Shown one piece after another: positions 53,041 through 64,000 of a stretch of DNA of 64,000 nt; positions within the stretch are counted from its first letter, which is position 1, and the number at the start of each line of letters is the position of its first letter. The notes under the pieces are model-generated. The model saw only the letters and a program-made list of their open reading frames with translations. It did no database searches and had not been told where the DNA came from. The position numbers and the translations under genes are program-made. Source of the DNA: Urechis unicinctus (Eukaryota; Annelida; Polychaeta; Xenopneusta; Urechidae); contig CM067343.1 of NCBI GenBank assembly GCA_034190875.2, forward strand, positions 33,283,936 through 33,347,935. The letters run 5' to 3'.

Positions 53041-55816
53041 TGTATTTTATCGCAAGTTAATCGCATCTGACCGGATTAGATGCATGCAAAAATACACTGG
53101 GTGCCCATGCATTTCAACAAAATACAATGTTTTGGTCCGAATAATTCGTAAGAGTGTAGCTAATTGATTGACCTGTTTGAAATCTCATCACGAATCCACT
53201 TAGCAGATCAGCTGCGTAACAGTACGGCTGTGTCAGCCACAACATCGGTATCCCTTGGTTTGTCCCGTCATCTGCCTGGTACACTCAAACCTAGTGCCAA
53301 ACAAACAGAAACTGTGTTTGCATGCAAACCCAAATGGATTTTATGCGAAGCCATTGCATTTAGAATTAAGCTAGGACCCTTTTAACCTCGCTTGCAAACT
53401 TTAGAATATGAGATCAGCTGTAGATTTGTGATATATGTTAATTAACAATGAAATCAATATATTGCTTCTGGGTAAGCTACTATTCGCAGAGTTGCACATG
53501 ATGAATGCTAGTCGACTCTTCTATGTATGGTCTATTTCTTTTACATTATATATGAGCACACAGCAACGGCGCATGCGCTGTGTGTGGGCTTGATGAATCA
53601 ATTACTCATGAGAATGTGATGTATGCTTCGTGACAGTGTAAACTAATAGTCATTTTGGGCGAACGTCATATAGGATTCAGTGCTTTGACCGAAACCCCGT
53701 TCACTGGTTGACAAACCAGGCAAGACACTATACTGTGAAAGGTGTAAATAACAATACAAATAATAACGAAACGCCAGAACCTTATGATTTTCTATATAAA
53801 ATTAAACTTGTTATGACCTGCTTTACAGCTTCAGTGCAAGATGCCTATACATTGTTTATCAATTATATCAGCCATACTGCCAAGCACGTCACATGTACCC
53901 GATAGGATAACATCCGCGGTCCATGTGAACAGGACTTACGGAACGTGACGCCGAGTTAACAGGGCTTTGTCGAGCACATGCCAACTGAAGTACATACCCA
54001 CGTATTCGCTTGGGAACAAGAGGATGCCCCGGCGCTGATAATGTTTCGAAATAGAATACTTCTTTGTATCCCAATTGCACATTCGGATATTACTCTATCA
54101 TATATGAGGCAATAAACAAATGTGTGTTGAATGCTGTTGTATTAGTTGCCTATGCAGCTGCTAGGGCATTAAACTCTTTATTGTACGTCGCGTGACGAGA
54201 CTCGACGTCACCATATCGCCTTCAATAGCTTCCAACCGCTCTTATACCCTCAGTTTACAACCGGAATCATCTAATTATATCCATGTCTCCTGCAGACGAT
54301 CTATCAACTTGCTCTATGTATCTAGGCACATTATCGAGTTGCCTACATGTTAATGGAGTCGGCTTCAATTACAGTATTGCCATAAGTAACAAAGTCATAT
54401 ATTTCCATTAGAATTAGCTTATAAAAACAAGTCCCTGTTATTGTCACCGTTCACATACGAGTGGTTCATCACGAATATCTTGCATTTACGTATGGCCGAT
54501 TCGATGTTTTTTGTTTAAAATCAACTCACAATACAGTCTGGCTGACGCATTTAAAATGTAGACAATCTATTAAAGGCTGCAAACCAATCTCAATTCAAAC
54601 ACAGACGGCAGTAGGTGGCTGGCTCGACAAATATTTTCTTGGTAGTCATAGGCTGTTTGATGTCGTCGCTGTCCTCTCAACTATGAGAAGGCAACATCAA
54701 GGGAATTTCGCGTCGCGTGTTTGCGATTGTCAGATGCAGGAATGGAGCACTTTTAAAGAGAGAAATCAGGTAGAATCACGTCGCGAATGTTTCGATCAGT
54801 TATAGGCTTTGCTGCACTGTAAATGCAACATCATACTTGTTTGACTAAACTCCGCCTAATTTTTGCATGCTCTGAGCAAACACTGAGCACTAGATAGTCT
54901 CCATCGAAGATGCACCTGGGTCTGCTCAAGAGACTAGCATCATACGATACCGTGGCTAAGGGCAGCTTATGAATTGGATATAATATCTGTTATAGATTGC
55001 ATACTTTCACAACTGTGATCATAACGTCGAAATCATTTCCGTGTATGGTTTTAGATAATCGGTACTGACTGATATTTTCATTACTTCTCTCCGCGCAATT
55101 TGACGGGTAACTAGAGTTATCCTCCTTCCGTTTGGACCCCTGAACTGTCTGATTCGATGGCACCAAAGCAATTATCCTCACAGAAAGGACGTTGCCTGCG
55201 GCACAATGCAATCAAGGTGGTCAAATGCGTCAATTTGTATACGCATACATAACTCACCAGGTTTAATAAAAATAGTCGACATTTAAGTAATGCTGATCAT
55301 TTAAATATTATATGTTCTGATATGAAATAGCGATATTGATAATAACAACAATACAAATGCATTTTGTTTCATCAAAGCTTTTGATGTGGTGTCGTTCTCA
55401 GTGGCTTGGACCCTGCGCAGATAGGAAATCCGACATGCTTTGTGCTTTTACCAGCTGAAACTACCATCTAGGTGTTATTGGTGGCGATTGGTTGGAGGGG
55501 CCATATGGATATTTTGAAGCCTTTATTGGGCTGTTTCTAGGATAACGCAATAAAAGATCCTTTGGATCGCAACATGAACATAATTTAATCTTTGAAGATG
55601 AACATATTTGAATAAATACTGAGAGGCTATCAAAGGACCTCTCTGAAGTATACAAAAATAACCGTTCATATGATGTTTAGCAGGGTCTGAGCCAGAGACC
55701 CGTCCACTGTTGTCCAGGGAATGAAGCTCACAAATCGCAGTTGGGTGAAATATCATATCGACGCTAAGTATTTGACTAAGTTTTTATTTCGCGGTCTGAT
55801 ATTTCACATTACGTAA
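53041..55816. other. No gene recognised
   Basis: Short open frames only (the longest is 114 codons at 54461-54805, plus), with no recognisable domain. Confidence 0.4.
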
Positions 55817-55850
55817 ACACACACGCACGCACGCATGCACACACATCACA
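55817..55850. repeat. Short CA/CGCA-type microsatellite
   Basis: About 30 bases alternating CACA and CGCACGCA, just before a C-rich CCCCCTCCCCC stretch. Confidence 0.85.
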
Positions 55851-57049
55851 ACACCCCCTCCCCCTTTTTCGGGCGACAGCAAACAAAGTACGTTATGATA
55901 ATCAGTTGGTCATAACATGTTGGGCGGGGTTGGGGTGGGTATGGACGGGCAGTTTTCAAATTCTGGCTAAAACCCTGATGTTTAGGAACTGAGATCGTTA
56001 GAAGCCGATGAAACAATTATTGCCGCAAACATATGGCAATCATACAGTTCTTATTTCATTCTGTGACTCATGGTAAAGGCGATCTTATGGCTTGTCGTGA
56101 TCCGATATACATCATACATGAGGACGAAAGCACGAAGTGACCTATTCACAGCAACATTTTGCATTTTTGGACAATATCATATATATCATCGTGGGAGAGG
56201 AACCTGTGATCTACTGCATTAGGAACGACAGGCTGTATAAATTCACAGGCACTCACAGTACGCTGGACAGCAAAGCCTAAAATCAATTTAAATGCTCTGC
56301 GGAACAATGTAAATGATGTATACGCATGTCGATGGTTTTCTATGTAGCCAACTTTGATTGTAGACCGCATAGTATTATAGGAAGTGGCGTAGCCCCCCGC
56401 TTCTATACTACATGGCCCATAACGGTTTACTCAAGACCTTTTGTTCGGGCTTCCTGTTCTCCTTTAAACATATCGCGAAATAAGGTGGGTCAGGCCCGAT
56501 CCCTAACGGGCCCAACACTGCCCCGTTACTTGTCACGCAAATTAACGTGACCATAGGCTATTCAAGAGAGCCTATTTTTGGTCAGGGCTACCACTTTTTA
56601 TGGCTACCTCTGAAAGGTGTGTCGGGCCCGACCCCGTACAGGCCCAACAGCGGCATGGAACCAGAATTTCAACAGAAGCTTGTAGTCTGCATCTCACACC
56701 TGCTGACTAGCTCTTCGAGATTTTTCACTTGTTCAATGAGGTCATCATTTCTTCACTTTAAATCTCTCATAATATATCCCAGTTTATTCTTCAAACCTCT
56801 TTTCTTTCTCTTCCCTCAGATAATCTACCCCCTTCAATTCTTTTGCACAACTTTCTAGCGCTGCAATATGCTCTCCATTTGAATTCTGGGGGTCATTCTC
56901 TATCTAACAAGTATTTTTATTCGTCGAACTAGTGTCGCCCCGATGGGATGTACTCTTGTGGCTCATCTTCGTCAAAGATTACCATGCAGCTAATATGTGC
57001 AGTATTGTCTGCGCTGTATTAGCGGGATTTTTGTCTCATTTTCAATGGT
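55851..57049. other. GC-variable region 3' of the broken reading frame
   Basis: Holds two similar phrases, GGGTCAGGCCCGATCCCTAA (about 56,490) and GTGTCGGGCCCGACCCCGTA (about 56,620), each followed by GGGCCCAAC or AGGCCCAAC. On the minus strand near 56,680-56,740 a short frame reads DDLIEQVKNLEELVSRCEMQ, coiled-coil-like, and may belong to the same decayed transcription unit as 57,050-57,612. Confidence 0.35.
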
Positions 57050-57612
57050 TTAAGCGGTGTGGGCCTTGTTTGATCCAGCCTGGATAACCTTTTTCAACTG
57101 ATAGAACTTATATAGTTCGTCAAGACTAAGCTTGAATTCGTCGTCACAGATCTTCCCGTCGGTAATCGTGATAGGTATATGACTGGTAATCATGTCCAGT
57201 TTGCTGTCGGTCAGGAGTCTGACTTCGTTGTGCTTCTTGTCTTTGCATGTGGGTTTCCGGCCACCAAGAGGCCACCGTATGGCACGTCTCCTATCCCGAG
57301 TCCAAGTACAATAGCCACCATGGCAATAATGCACAGTAACATCCCACTAGCCCTGCCCATGCCTACACTGACCGACACAAGGGCACCATCGATAACGTCC
57401 AGTGTGGGCACTCCACGACGATATTTTTTGCAAAGAGTGGCTCGTTTTCCCCTCTCATTCTCAATCTAACTTGGCAGCAGTGTAATATCCTCAAGCCTTA
57501 ATAACTGAGCTGGTTCAGTTCCTGGCTCCGCCTCATGAGGTAGCTCAGTCATTGGCTCATGAGGTAGCTCATGATATAGAGGTGCCGTCGAAATGGTTGG
57601 TTGTTGTTTCAT
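57050..57612 (-). pseudogene. Broken membrane-segment protein reading frame, repeat-derived family
   Basis: Starts MKQQPTISTAPLYHELPHEP (ATG at 57,612), with a direct PHE-x-x-TELPHE duplication. It meets an in-frame TAG at 57,466-57,468, continues in the same frame through a hydrophobic Gly/Ala-rich segment (GMGRASGMLLCIIAMVAIVL), then needs a one-base shift at about 57,253-57,260. It ends with a charged helical tail (KKHNEVRLLTDSKLDMITSH ... CDDEFKLSLDELYKFYQLK) and a stop at 57,050. A short Pro/Glu-rich N-terminus, a hydrophobic Gly-rich middle and an AKKH(N/D)E-type tail are a pattern I have seen in repeated, uncharacterised proteins of marine invertebrates. No function is known to me. Confidence 0.6.
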
Positions 57613-57748
57613 GCTTTAAACCTGCAACTCCAGTCCAATAGTAGTAGTGAAACCACTTACTTAGAGCATGGGATTTAGCGGTCCTTGTTTGCAATAAGGA
57701 GAGTTATTATGTAATCAAGCCATGGAACGAACATACGGGCATCCGAAT

Positions 57749-57851
57749 ATTTGACACACCTCTAGAGTTGGCTAAAGGTGACTTAGTCACTTTCAGAACA
57801 CGTGGGAAACTGACTTAGTCACCTTAAGCCAATTCTAGAGGTGTGTCAAAT
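57749..57851. repeat. 103-bp foldback palindrome
   Basis: Left arm starts ATTTGACACACCTCTAGAGT and continues to TTAGTCA; the right arm is its reverse complement with only a few mismatches over about 42 bases. About 19 bases lie between the arms. The transcript would be a long hairpin. No target duplication is obvious. Confidence 0.93.
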
Positions 57852-60800
57852 CTTCATCCTCTACGCACGCACGCGTACAGGGTCACAGGCGCTCGCTTCT
57901 TGATGCCAACTTTCAGAGCATAGAGCTGTTTCCGAGCATCGATTTCGTAACTGCCAGGTGCTCAGTCACCAATGCTGGACGTGAACAGTAACCAGAGACT
58001 GTGTATATATGTGTCGCTGCGGGTGTTTGCATGCATGAAGCAGCAGCGATGAGACTGCATGAACGTTCATGATGTTCAATAGGTTGATATGCCTTACAAT
58101 ATAGCACCATTAATCTTGATTGTTCCACATTAATAAAACCTCGGGTAAGGTAATGTCAATTAGCATGGCCAAGCTCAGATATTGTAGTAGTGAATATCAG
58201 TGTAGCGGATTATCATCAGAACAGGCTGCAGTCGATGCATACGGGTTTTTTCGCTTATCCACATATATAATACATCACTATTGGGTCCTGACAGCAGTTC
58301 CCATTCCACAGCTGCAATTACCGAAATGAGACGAGACACAAGCAAAGGTTGCTTTGCCGCGCCTTATCAATCCATCTGTCTAGATAAGCTTCCTTCACTT
58401 GCGTATTCAGACTGACAAATTGATCATTTTCAAATTGTGTCTAAGCCAAGAAACATTTGAATGATCAACAACAGACAAGGCAAAGTTATAGATCAATATT
58501 AAATTGCGATTTACAGATAGCTGATCTTCCGTTGCATAAAACCTAGTGAGGTAATACAAATAATTATTCCACTGGTAAAGCATTAGTGGTGTAAATTCGA
58601 GACCAAGAGCACAGTGCATCTCCCACAAATATACCAAACAGCCGTTTCACAAGTTGACCTAGGCGTATTGAGCAGGGATGATTTGATGTTAAATAAAAGA
58701 ACGTGAGTATTTGTATTGAAAGCAGTTATAATAGTAGATGGTGTCGCGTAAGGGTTTGCCTTTAAACACACCCTAAAGTGTACACATAACGGTAGCTTAT
58801 CACAACATGGGTCTCGCTATTCATGCTGTTCAGGACGACATTTCGCGTTTTCACAACAATTACACAAAAAACGGTAGGACATTGGCATCTTCATATTCGG
58901 CGACGCTAAGGAGTCAATTAGAGGAGATATATATTTAAAAGGTCCTTAATTTTTAGAATTTGAACTGTGAGCCAATCGCAATCATAGGACAAGCTGTCAT
59001 TAAATGGATAAAAAGAATAAATTATCATAAATGTAACATATTGTATTCCATTGCATGATATACATGGCGCCTATTTTATGTGGGGCATGACATATAGAAT
59101 GACATGAAACGTGTGCCGACTAGCGTTTCTTTGCATCTGCCTGCCAGTATATGGGGACTGGCTATTGCAAGTGCTCTTATGCTGTCAACTGCTGTAGACC
59201 ACTAGGACGATTTACAGTGCAGAGCTCGTCCGCTGCTATATTTATTGTGTGCTTTGTGATGCGAATAAACGAAGACACAATGCAAAATGTATATGATATG
59301 ACTATATCTCAACCGTGCAAACTTTATTGGTACCGAGGCGACACAATTGCATGGTTAATCGTAATGCGGGGACATGGCGTAAATGGTAATATCAATGTCA
59401 TTTCATCAACTCTCACAACAAAGCTTTGCATGTACCCCTCAGGAAGTTGTTTTGTAACTAGGGTAACTGCGCAGCCGGGGAGGTCATAAAATATGTAATG
59501 GAACATGTAATATCATTGACTCGTCTAACGCCTTACAGCTGGGTGCTATTCTACCACACAACACAATCTTTTTATAAGCCATACAACATATGAGATCTGT
59601 TGTAACGACCGCGGACAATGCGTGACATCATCCTGATAAAGCCGAACATCGAAGAAGGTGTCCATTGTCATAGACGGAACATGTTCGCCGCACATTAATG
59701 GTCACAATGTCACAAGTTCCCCGCAGCAGTGTCTACCCCTGTCATGAGACACCATTTACGAGACGAAGCAATGACTGAGTTATGGGTCATGTGAATGCAT
59801 GCGACATCTATCTTATTGCTTAAGTTATTCAGAGCAGCAGGAATGCTATTTGCTTAGAAGAATATAAATGTACAAAGAATTTCAGATGGCTACCTGCAAT
59901 GTACAATTGCATTATTGAATATGTCACAGGACGACCGGTCGTCCGGCCATGTTCGTAGCTTTATGAATCTAGCATAAGGCGTGCGTGACTATGCTTAAAT
60001 AGGTACATTTAACTTCAACTCCTACTCTTATGTTTACATTCAGCAGTTCGTTGGTCAGAGCTCTCAATGATAGATCAATATGCTGGGCCACACGAGCCAA
60101 ATGGCTGCATTGTTTTATTCCAAGCGCTGCCAGGCGTGTGCCACATACTCTCTACCAATGGATTGATCGGATAGTTGAACAGGTTCCGAATTAATGCAAC
60201 AACATCAGAATCAGGCTTGCTGTAGACTGGGTAGTACTAATGAAATTAGGCTGAGTCAACCAGCGCAATTTCACTTGTTGATAGCCCTTAACAAACCACA
60301 TCAGCAGATCGCACGTCGACTCAAAGTAAGTCAGTCGTGTCAGGCAACATACATCGCTTTATCATAGCGCATTACCATGGATTATAGTTCATGTAATGAT
60401 ATATAATACAACCAAGTCAAATGGTATTGAATTATTATTTTAATCGGCTGAATTTGGTTACGGAATAATGTCTGACTAACTTGCATAGAACGCACATCCA
60501 TCTCATGATATGATACGTCATAATTACAGTAAGAGTCAGCGTTCAACGGCGAGGTGTTTGTTAACAATATGTCGCTCGGCTTATTTTTGTGCTTTTATAA
60601 CATTATTTCATAACACATATCAATGTCATGGCACAAAAAGTCATAATTACAACAAGTGCTAGTGTTTGTTGAAAGCTGGTCTACTTTGCCAGCAGTGGGA
60701 ACAATCATATAATTGCATATGTCTGTTTTAGAGAGTGACTGATGGGCAGCAGTTGATATGACCCACAGCCTCAATGCCGAAACGGCAGTATCAAACGAGG

Positions 60801-62606
60801 TTTATAATGCAAATGTAGGCCAACGCATCACAACGCGCTTTCAACTCACTGGGCTTTAACCAGAGTCTGTATTCATTTAGATAATTGAAAGAGGCCGATG
60901 AAAGGCCCTAACAACACAAGGTACCCTGGATTTTAACCTAGAGGGACACCCAGAGTCTGTAAGCTGCGCGAGGAATCACGATCGCTTGGATGATGTATAT
61001 TTATATGAGAGGTTACTGTTCGTCTCCCACCCCCCTACTTCTAGGAGACTTATTTATTCACCTAAATGGTCAGACATAAGTTGTTATGGTCAAAAGTCTC
61101 AGTTAGAATATAATCATATTAGTTCGCCTGAATATTACGAAATGATACATATAAAGATTAATCGCCCAAAGAACCACGGCCTATTTTATACCCTAATCTA
61201 TTTGATGTAAATGATATATTATGCACTGCGTGTACCATTGATTATAAGCAATTACTTCTCTTGTTTAAACTTGCCGTTCAAATATCATGTGGCATCATAT
61301 GTAATAGAGGTGGAGACACTAAGACCACCTGAGATGTTGACAAATTCAGGCCCGACTAGGGATGGGGTTAGGAGTTGCAGCTAGCCATCTTAAATTATGT
61401 GGGTGGTTGATTCTGGTTTACTTTGTACATTTATATTCGTCTTAGCTAGAGTCTTTACTCTGGCTAACCCCATAATCGCTGGTAAATGTTTCTAACGCAT
61501 AGTTTTTAAAGGTGAATGCATAATAACCTCATGAATAGGTTTTTAGAATAGCATTCGGATACTGAATCGGGTGTGTATTTATGTACCATTAGATTGTATT
61601 GAAATTTTACCGCTGTCCTATGGTGCGCTTTTACAACGTGATGTTAATTTTTCCAATCAATGAATTGAATGAAATGCTTACAGAGATTGATAATGGTGCC
61701 GTGAGCACCCTGCATGCAATGGATTGATCCACGCTTACCATGATTAATGGTCGGGCTAAACATAATTCATACATTGGATTTCTGTGTGGGCATTGACGGT
61801 GCTCAGTAAAGTCATTGTACATCGTCAATGGTCTCAACCATTTCCTTGGCTTTTATTGTCATCTCGGTTGAGGTCGTGATTGAAGTGGCAGAGGTCATTA
61901 TTGAAGTGGGCTGAGTTACCTAGACAGCTAATCGAACTCATAGCGAGCCTTTCACAACATCCGTTGGTGCAATAAGTACGCGGATTACAGACTCGAATTC
62001 AATTTCGAGAGATTGCAATGGCGCAGCCCTCAGAGTGATCCAATTCTGTGTATTAACGATAACAGGAATTGGTCAAAACCTTCGTTTTGTTCAATCTGCA
62101 CGCTGTAAGTGTAAGTGCAGTGTAAGTTGTATATTCACTACAATAAACGTCATACTGGATTTCCATTGGCTCTGAATATTACCTTAAACCTATCTGTGTT
62201 CCCTTCATGAGTAAATAACACGACATTTAGTAGCGCCATGAGGCAAGGTTAGTCTACGTTCCAGACTCCATGGATTCTGCTACACTGCTCACTCCAGGGT
62301 ATACGACTATATAAGTTCTAAGACAATGCTTCCAAATGTTCATTTGACATGTTTGTCAACTTTCCTGGCAAATCAACGCTGAGGTCGTGGCCCCAATTGA
62401 CTGGGGTTAGAGGTTGATAGTGCTACACTTCGCTCCAGTCTGCTCACACACAGACGCCAACGCTGGATGTGAGCAATAAAATGAGGCTGTGTAACTATGA
62501 CCACGAGCGTACTGTACTTTGCGATTATAAATCCAATGCAGTCGTGTTGCTGTCGCTCTAGGTCTTTCGCCGTCCTTGTTTTACTGCATTGCAATACATG
62601 TGCTGG
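57852..62606. other. No gene recognised
   Basis: About 4.7 kb with only short open frames. A phrase CCAGAGTCTGTA is repeated at about 60,860 and 60,950. Confidence 0.4.
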
Positions 62607-62629
62607 TGAGAGAGAGAGGGAGAAAAGGA

Positions 62630-62709
<80 letters not shown>

Positions 62710-62717
62710 AGAGAAAT
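62607..62717. repeat. (GA)n microsatellite, about 110 bp
   Basis: Interrupted GA/GGGA/GAAAA start followed by a pure GA run (about 62,634-62,704) and AAAAGAGAG. A polypurine-polypyrimidine tract of this length can form triplex (H-DNA). The Ser-Leu and Arg-Glu open frames are artefacts. Confidence 0.97.
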
Positions 62718-64000
62718 AAACAAAGAGGGAGGAAGCGAGTGAGACAGAGATATTTCAGAGGGGTGTTAAAGATAGAAGACCTTAAGCATACAATAAGGCA
62801 GTGAAAGCCCTCCAGCAAATTAATTAAAGAATCCCACACTTATGGCGCAAAAACACTACCACAACGCCGTAGGCCTCAGTTCAAGGGAATTAAGTTGCTT
62901 TAATCGGCCACAAGTACATCTCACCGATCACAACTAAGTATCCTACAGTCAATTATGAGAGCGGATTAAGGTGCAATAATGGAAGCAAGACCTGTCTGAC
63001 ACGCTTATGATCTTATAATCGTTGGAAGATCTGGTATGTAAAGGGACATTGTGACGCGAATGAATGCCTCTATTTTTGTCACAGTAAATGGTAATGATCG
63101 AATTACATTCCCACTAACAATACAAGAGAAGCTCTCGAGCTCCTAGGGGGCATCAAATCAGATGTCACTGTGTTGCAGAGAGACCGCTCGCCAAAGACTG
63201 TTATAAATCCTTATTAACGACAAATCCTAAACGAGGTTTCGGACAGACCATGTATGTTTGCTTGTTCGATTCTTTACATCCATGCTTAATGTTATCAAAC
63301 TTTGATTTTGTAACCAATATGCTAAGATTAACGTCCAAAATACCACCCAATATATCGATCCTTGCGCTTAATTGCTTTCTTTCTTTGTTTCATTAAACAA
63401 ATGCGAATAGATTACAATTGTGTGATATTTGTTGTTGTTGATTGCAGAAATCGTCGATTTGCAAACTTTCATATATGTTATTTCATGACAGAACCTGACA
63501 GCAATCAGGCATTGCCGTACGACCAAGGCGTGATTGATTGATGACAGCTGGTGAAATAGGACATTCTACAAACAAAGCTCATGGTATGATCTTTAGTTTC
63601 TTCTATAGAAGCGCAGTCGCTGATATTAGACGGAAGTACAACGCCAATGCAATTACGCTATACGAGGTACTTTAAAACATATGTCGAATACTTCCCACTA
63701 TGCTATTAAACCACTCTCATGCAGCTGTAGCCTGATTCTGTGAAATAGTTGGGTGACGAGGCTCCCGGAAGTAAAGTGTTTCATTTTTAATATTATATTA
63801 TTGAGAAAAGGCTGAAATTTGCTCTTACATTCTTTTACAGCATGGCAGGTTGAATTACCACAGCGCACTAGGCTTTACCATTCACCATTTCGACTGATAT
63901 TTTGGTTTGCCTCACAGGAAAATCAAGTCGGAAGGGGCGGGGGATATGGATGTGGAGTTCTTAATATAGCGCTCTATTGTTAGCCATCAAACGACCTTCG
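62718..64000. other. No gene recognised
   Basis: No exon, RNA gene or repeat boundary could be supported up to the window edge. Confidence 0.4.

Noticed and set aside
62373..62839. Ser-Leu and Arg-Glu repeat open frames
   Set aside because: Direct translation of the (GA)n tract.

Overview
This is an AT-rich, intron-using, repeat-laden eukaryotic window, most likely from a marine invertebrate animal (cnidarian, echinoderm, mollusc or cephalochordate; the sequence does not decide). The grounds are long di-nucleotide microsatellites, minisatellites, a roughly 10-kb satellite with a 100-N assembly gap, several diverged dispersed repeats, and a spliced metazoan-type DNA transposon. No host protein-coding gene could be supported in 64 kb, and no tRNA, rRNA or CRISPR was seen.

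Layout: 1-30,050 is gene-poor. It holds (GT)n, (TA)n and (G)n tracts, an inverted pair of about 170-190-bp repeats (4.8 and 6.6 kb), and minisatellites of 15, 29, 30, 42 and about 37 bp. It also holds one member of each of three pairs of diverged dispersed repeats (11.6/29.4 kb, 17/28.5 kb and 24/48.8 kb). 30,053-40,182 is a satellite with a 15-bp core unit (GGTATATGTATAGTC). Its orientation flips around 38.5-38.7 kb, and a 100-N gap lies at 39,875-39,974.

41,355-46,205 is the best-supported functional unit: a DNA transposon of about 4.85 kb, best matched to the ISL2EU-type class. It has short imperfect terminal inverted repeats and flanking AT dinucleotides. The plus-strand gene encodes a THAP zinc finger, a coiled coil, an HTH and a DDE_Tnp_4-type transposase, and is disabled by two single-base frameshifts. 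The minus-strand gene encodes a SWIM zinc finger plus a YqaJ (lambda-exonuclease-like) nuclease and looks intact. The genes are interleaved: the YqaJ exon lies inside a transposase intron, and the main transposase exon lies inside a nuclease intron.

46,206-64,000 is again gene-poor. It has a possible degenerate coding stretch (51.9-53.0 kb, minus), a broken membrane-protein-like reading frame (57.05-57.61 kb, minus), a 103-bp foldback palindrome (57.75 kb), and (TG)n and (GA)n tracts.
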